NCBI GenBank assembly: GCA_020636155.1
Contig: JACJYM010000002.1
Location: 248,001 to 312,000, forward strand
Direction: 5' to 3'
Length of the DNA: 64,000 nucleotides
Source: Lewinellaceae bacterium
Lineage (GTDB): Bacteria > Bacteroidota > Bacteroidia > Chitinophagales > Saprospiraceae
The translations under genes were made by a program, and so were the position numbers. Position 1 is the first letter of the stretch. Every line of letters starts with the position of its first letter. The notes under the pieces were generated by a model, which was given only the letters and a program-made list of their open reading frames with translations, made no database searches and was not told where the DNA came from. Shown here one piece after another: positions 63,055-64,000 of this stretch.

Positions 63055-64000
63055 TTATTCGTCTAATATTCCCAAATTTTTGGCTCTTTCCTCCCATTTT
63101 GACCTTGCGAAACTCCTTAAATCATCCACCTGATCTAGTTCGTCCGTAATTTCTAACCCAAGTAATGTTTCTATGATGTCTTCCATGGTGACGATGCCTA
63201 GGATATTACCAAACTTATCTACCACAACGGCAATATGTGCTTTTGACTTGGTAAGTCTATCAAATAAAACGGGCAATGTGACGTCATTGTACACAAATTG
63301 GACTTCACGTTTGATAGATTTCAAAGTTTTATTATCCTGATCCTCTGCAAGCTTTTCGAGTAAATCATCCTTTAATATTATACCTGTTATATGCTCTTTT
63401 TTATCATCAAATAGCGGAATTCTACTGAATCGAATGGGTTTATTATTGGCGTAATAATCGCCAATTGTTTCATCTTCTATGGCAGAAGAAATCACGGAAC
63501 GGGGAGTCATCACATCCTTGATTTCTATATCCTTCAGTTTTAAAAGATTTTTGATAATGTTACTTTCAGTTTTGTCCAATACTCCGGCTTCGTGACTCTC
63601 GTCCGCAATACCAGAAATGTCACTTCTACTCAACACACTGCTTACCTCATCCTTCTTTAATCTTTTAGTAATCCATTGGCTCAGCCATACAAATGGTGCC
63701 AAAATGAATAGCAGTACCTTGATAGAACTCACCGTAAATTTCGTAAGGCTTTCCCAATTATTTGCACCTATAGTCTTGGGTATGATTTCCGAAAATATAA
63801 GAATTGCAAAGGTCATCAAACCAGCAACTATTGATTCAAAATTGAGAGAAAGCGGTCCCAAAGTGATATTAGAATCACTGTATAAAGTACTGGCTTGAGC
63901 CCCTACCATGATGGCACCCACGGTATGTGCAATGGTATTCAAGGTGAGAATTGCGGATAATGGCCTGTCGATATCGGTTTTATATTCTTCTAAGGTTTTA
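63055..64000 (-). CDS. CNNM/CBS-domain (CorC/HlyC-related) membrane protein, 5' end cut
   Basis: This is an incomplete gene running off the right window edge. The frame stays open to base 64000, so the codon for residue 1 is not here; a TTG at 63942 that might be taken as a start is a Leu in LEEYKTDIDRPLSAILTLNTIAHTVGA. The visible part has the end of the DUF21/CNNM membrane domain (FSEIIPKTIGA and following helices), then two CBS domains (DVMTPRSVI, VDKFGNILGIVTMEDIIETLLG). A C-terminal CorC transporter domain is absent. Such proteins are linked to Mg2+/Co2+ efflux. Confidence 0.9.
   Translation of the reverse strand, partial: KTLEEYKTDIDRPLSAILTLNTIAHTVGAIMVGAQASTLYSDSNITLGPLSLNFESIVAGLMTFAILIFSEIIPKTIGANNWESLTKFTVSSIKVLLFILAPFVWLSQWITKRLKKDEVSSVLSRSDISGIADESHEAGVLDKTESNIIKNLLKLKDIEIKDVMTPRSVISSAIEDETIGDYYANNKPIRFSRIPLFDDKKEHITGIILKDDLLEKLAEDQDNKTLKSIKREVQFVYNDVTLPVLFDRLTKSKAHIAVVVDKFGNILGIVTMEDIIETLLGLEITDELDQVDDLRSFARSKWEERAKNLGILDE

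Noticed and set aside
63055..63942. Complete 295-residue gene starting at a TTG at 63942
   Set aside because: The frame continues with family-like sequence to the window edge, so the gene is truncated and the TTG is an internal Leu codon.
1..64000. Mobile elements or prophage
   Set aside because: No transposase, integrase, recombinase or phage structural gene was recognised, and no long inverted terminal repeats were seen.

Overview
The window is AT-rich, densely coding chromosomal DNA from a member of the Bacteroidota. Four observations support this. Start regions carry the Bacteroidota -7 promoter motif TAnnTTTG. Type IX secretion (T9SS) parts are present: PorX, a PorP/SprF protein and a DUF6089/PorG-like protein. 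Many secreted proteins end in type A or type B T9SS sorting domains. The block bamD - omega-like rpoZ - coaBC - DUF4835 has a Bacteroidota-typical order. A marine or activated-sludge Saprospiria-like lineage is my guess from the repeat-rich OmpA protein and the PKD adhesin locus; nothing here proves it. I see no phage, insertion sequence, CRISPR array or rRNA. There is one tRNA, Leu(CAA).

Layout. 1-5.2 kb: envelope proteins (OmpA lipoprotein, VOC protein, PorG-like protein) and a large secreted protein. 5.4-9.4 kb: 3-oxoacid CoA-transferase subunits, a YrdC/YciO-type protein, an oxidoreductase and pth. 9.4-12.1 kb: a split membrane-sensor/kinase/regulator system beside a small unknown protein. 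12.3-21.1 kb: a TolB-propeller/outer-membrane barrel protein, a Ca/Na antiporter, tandem T9SS cargo proteins, YbaB, a LamG type-B cargo protein and a DUF1573 lipoprotein. 21.3-27.5 kb: housekeeping genes (bamD, rpoZ, coaBC, purN, a PLP enzyme, glyA). 27.6-39.1 kb: a 24-repeat OmpA protein, an HD hydrolase, porX, then PorP/SprF with a metalloprotease and a 1300-residue PKD adhesin. 39.3-43.1 kb: a TPR membrane protein, a second small Cys-tailed protein and a putative peptidase. 43.2-50.0 kb: a complete deoxynucleoside catabolism operon (deoB, deoA, deoC, a double-domain aldehyde dehydrogenase, deoD). 50.5-55.2 kb: a tight three-gene cyclic-nucleotide module (cNMP-binding patatin, membrane class III cyclase, metallophosphoesterase), bracketed by two nearly identical 50-bp terminator hairpins. 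55.3-64.0 kb: an LRR protein, a FAD protein, a LytTR-like protein, a YjjG-type nucleotidase, a DoxX protein, tRNA-Leu, hscB, rseP, rsmE, a ComF protein and a truncated CNNM/CBS protein.

The genes fall into a few cooperating groups. One group serves secretion and surface display through T9SS: PorX regulates, PorG-like and PorP/SprF proteins build or anchor, and several cargo proteins are exported. A second group maintains the outer membrane and periplasm (BamD, RseP, OmpA proteins). A third degrades deoxynucleosides to acetyl-CoA-level carbon. The most attractive candidate for an undescribed system is the 50.5-55.2 kb module, which could make, sense and perhaps erase a cyclic nucleotide signal that controls a lipid hydrolase. 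The 23-residue-repeat OmpA protein and the two small Cys-tailed proteins are the next most interesting.
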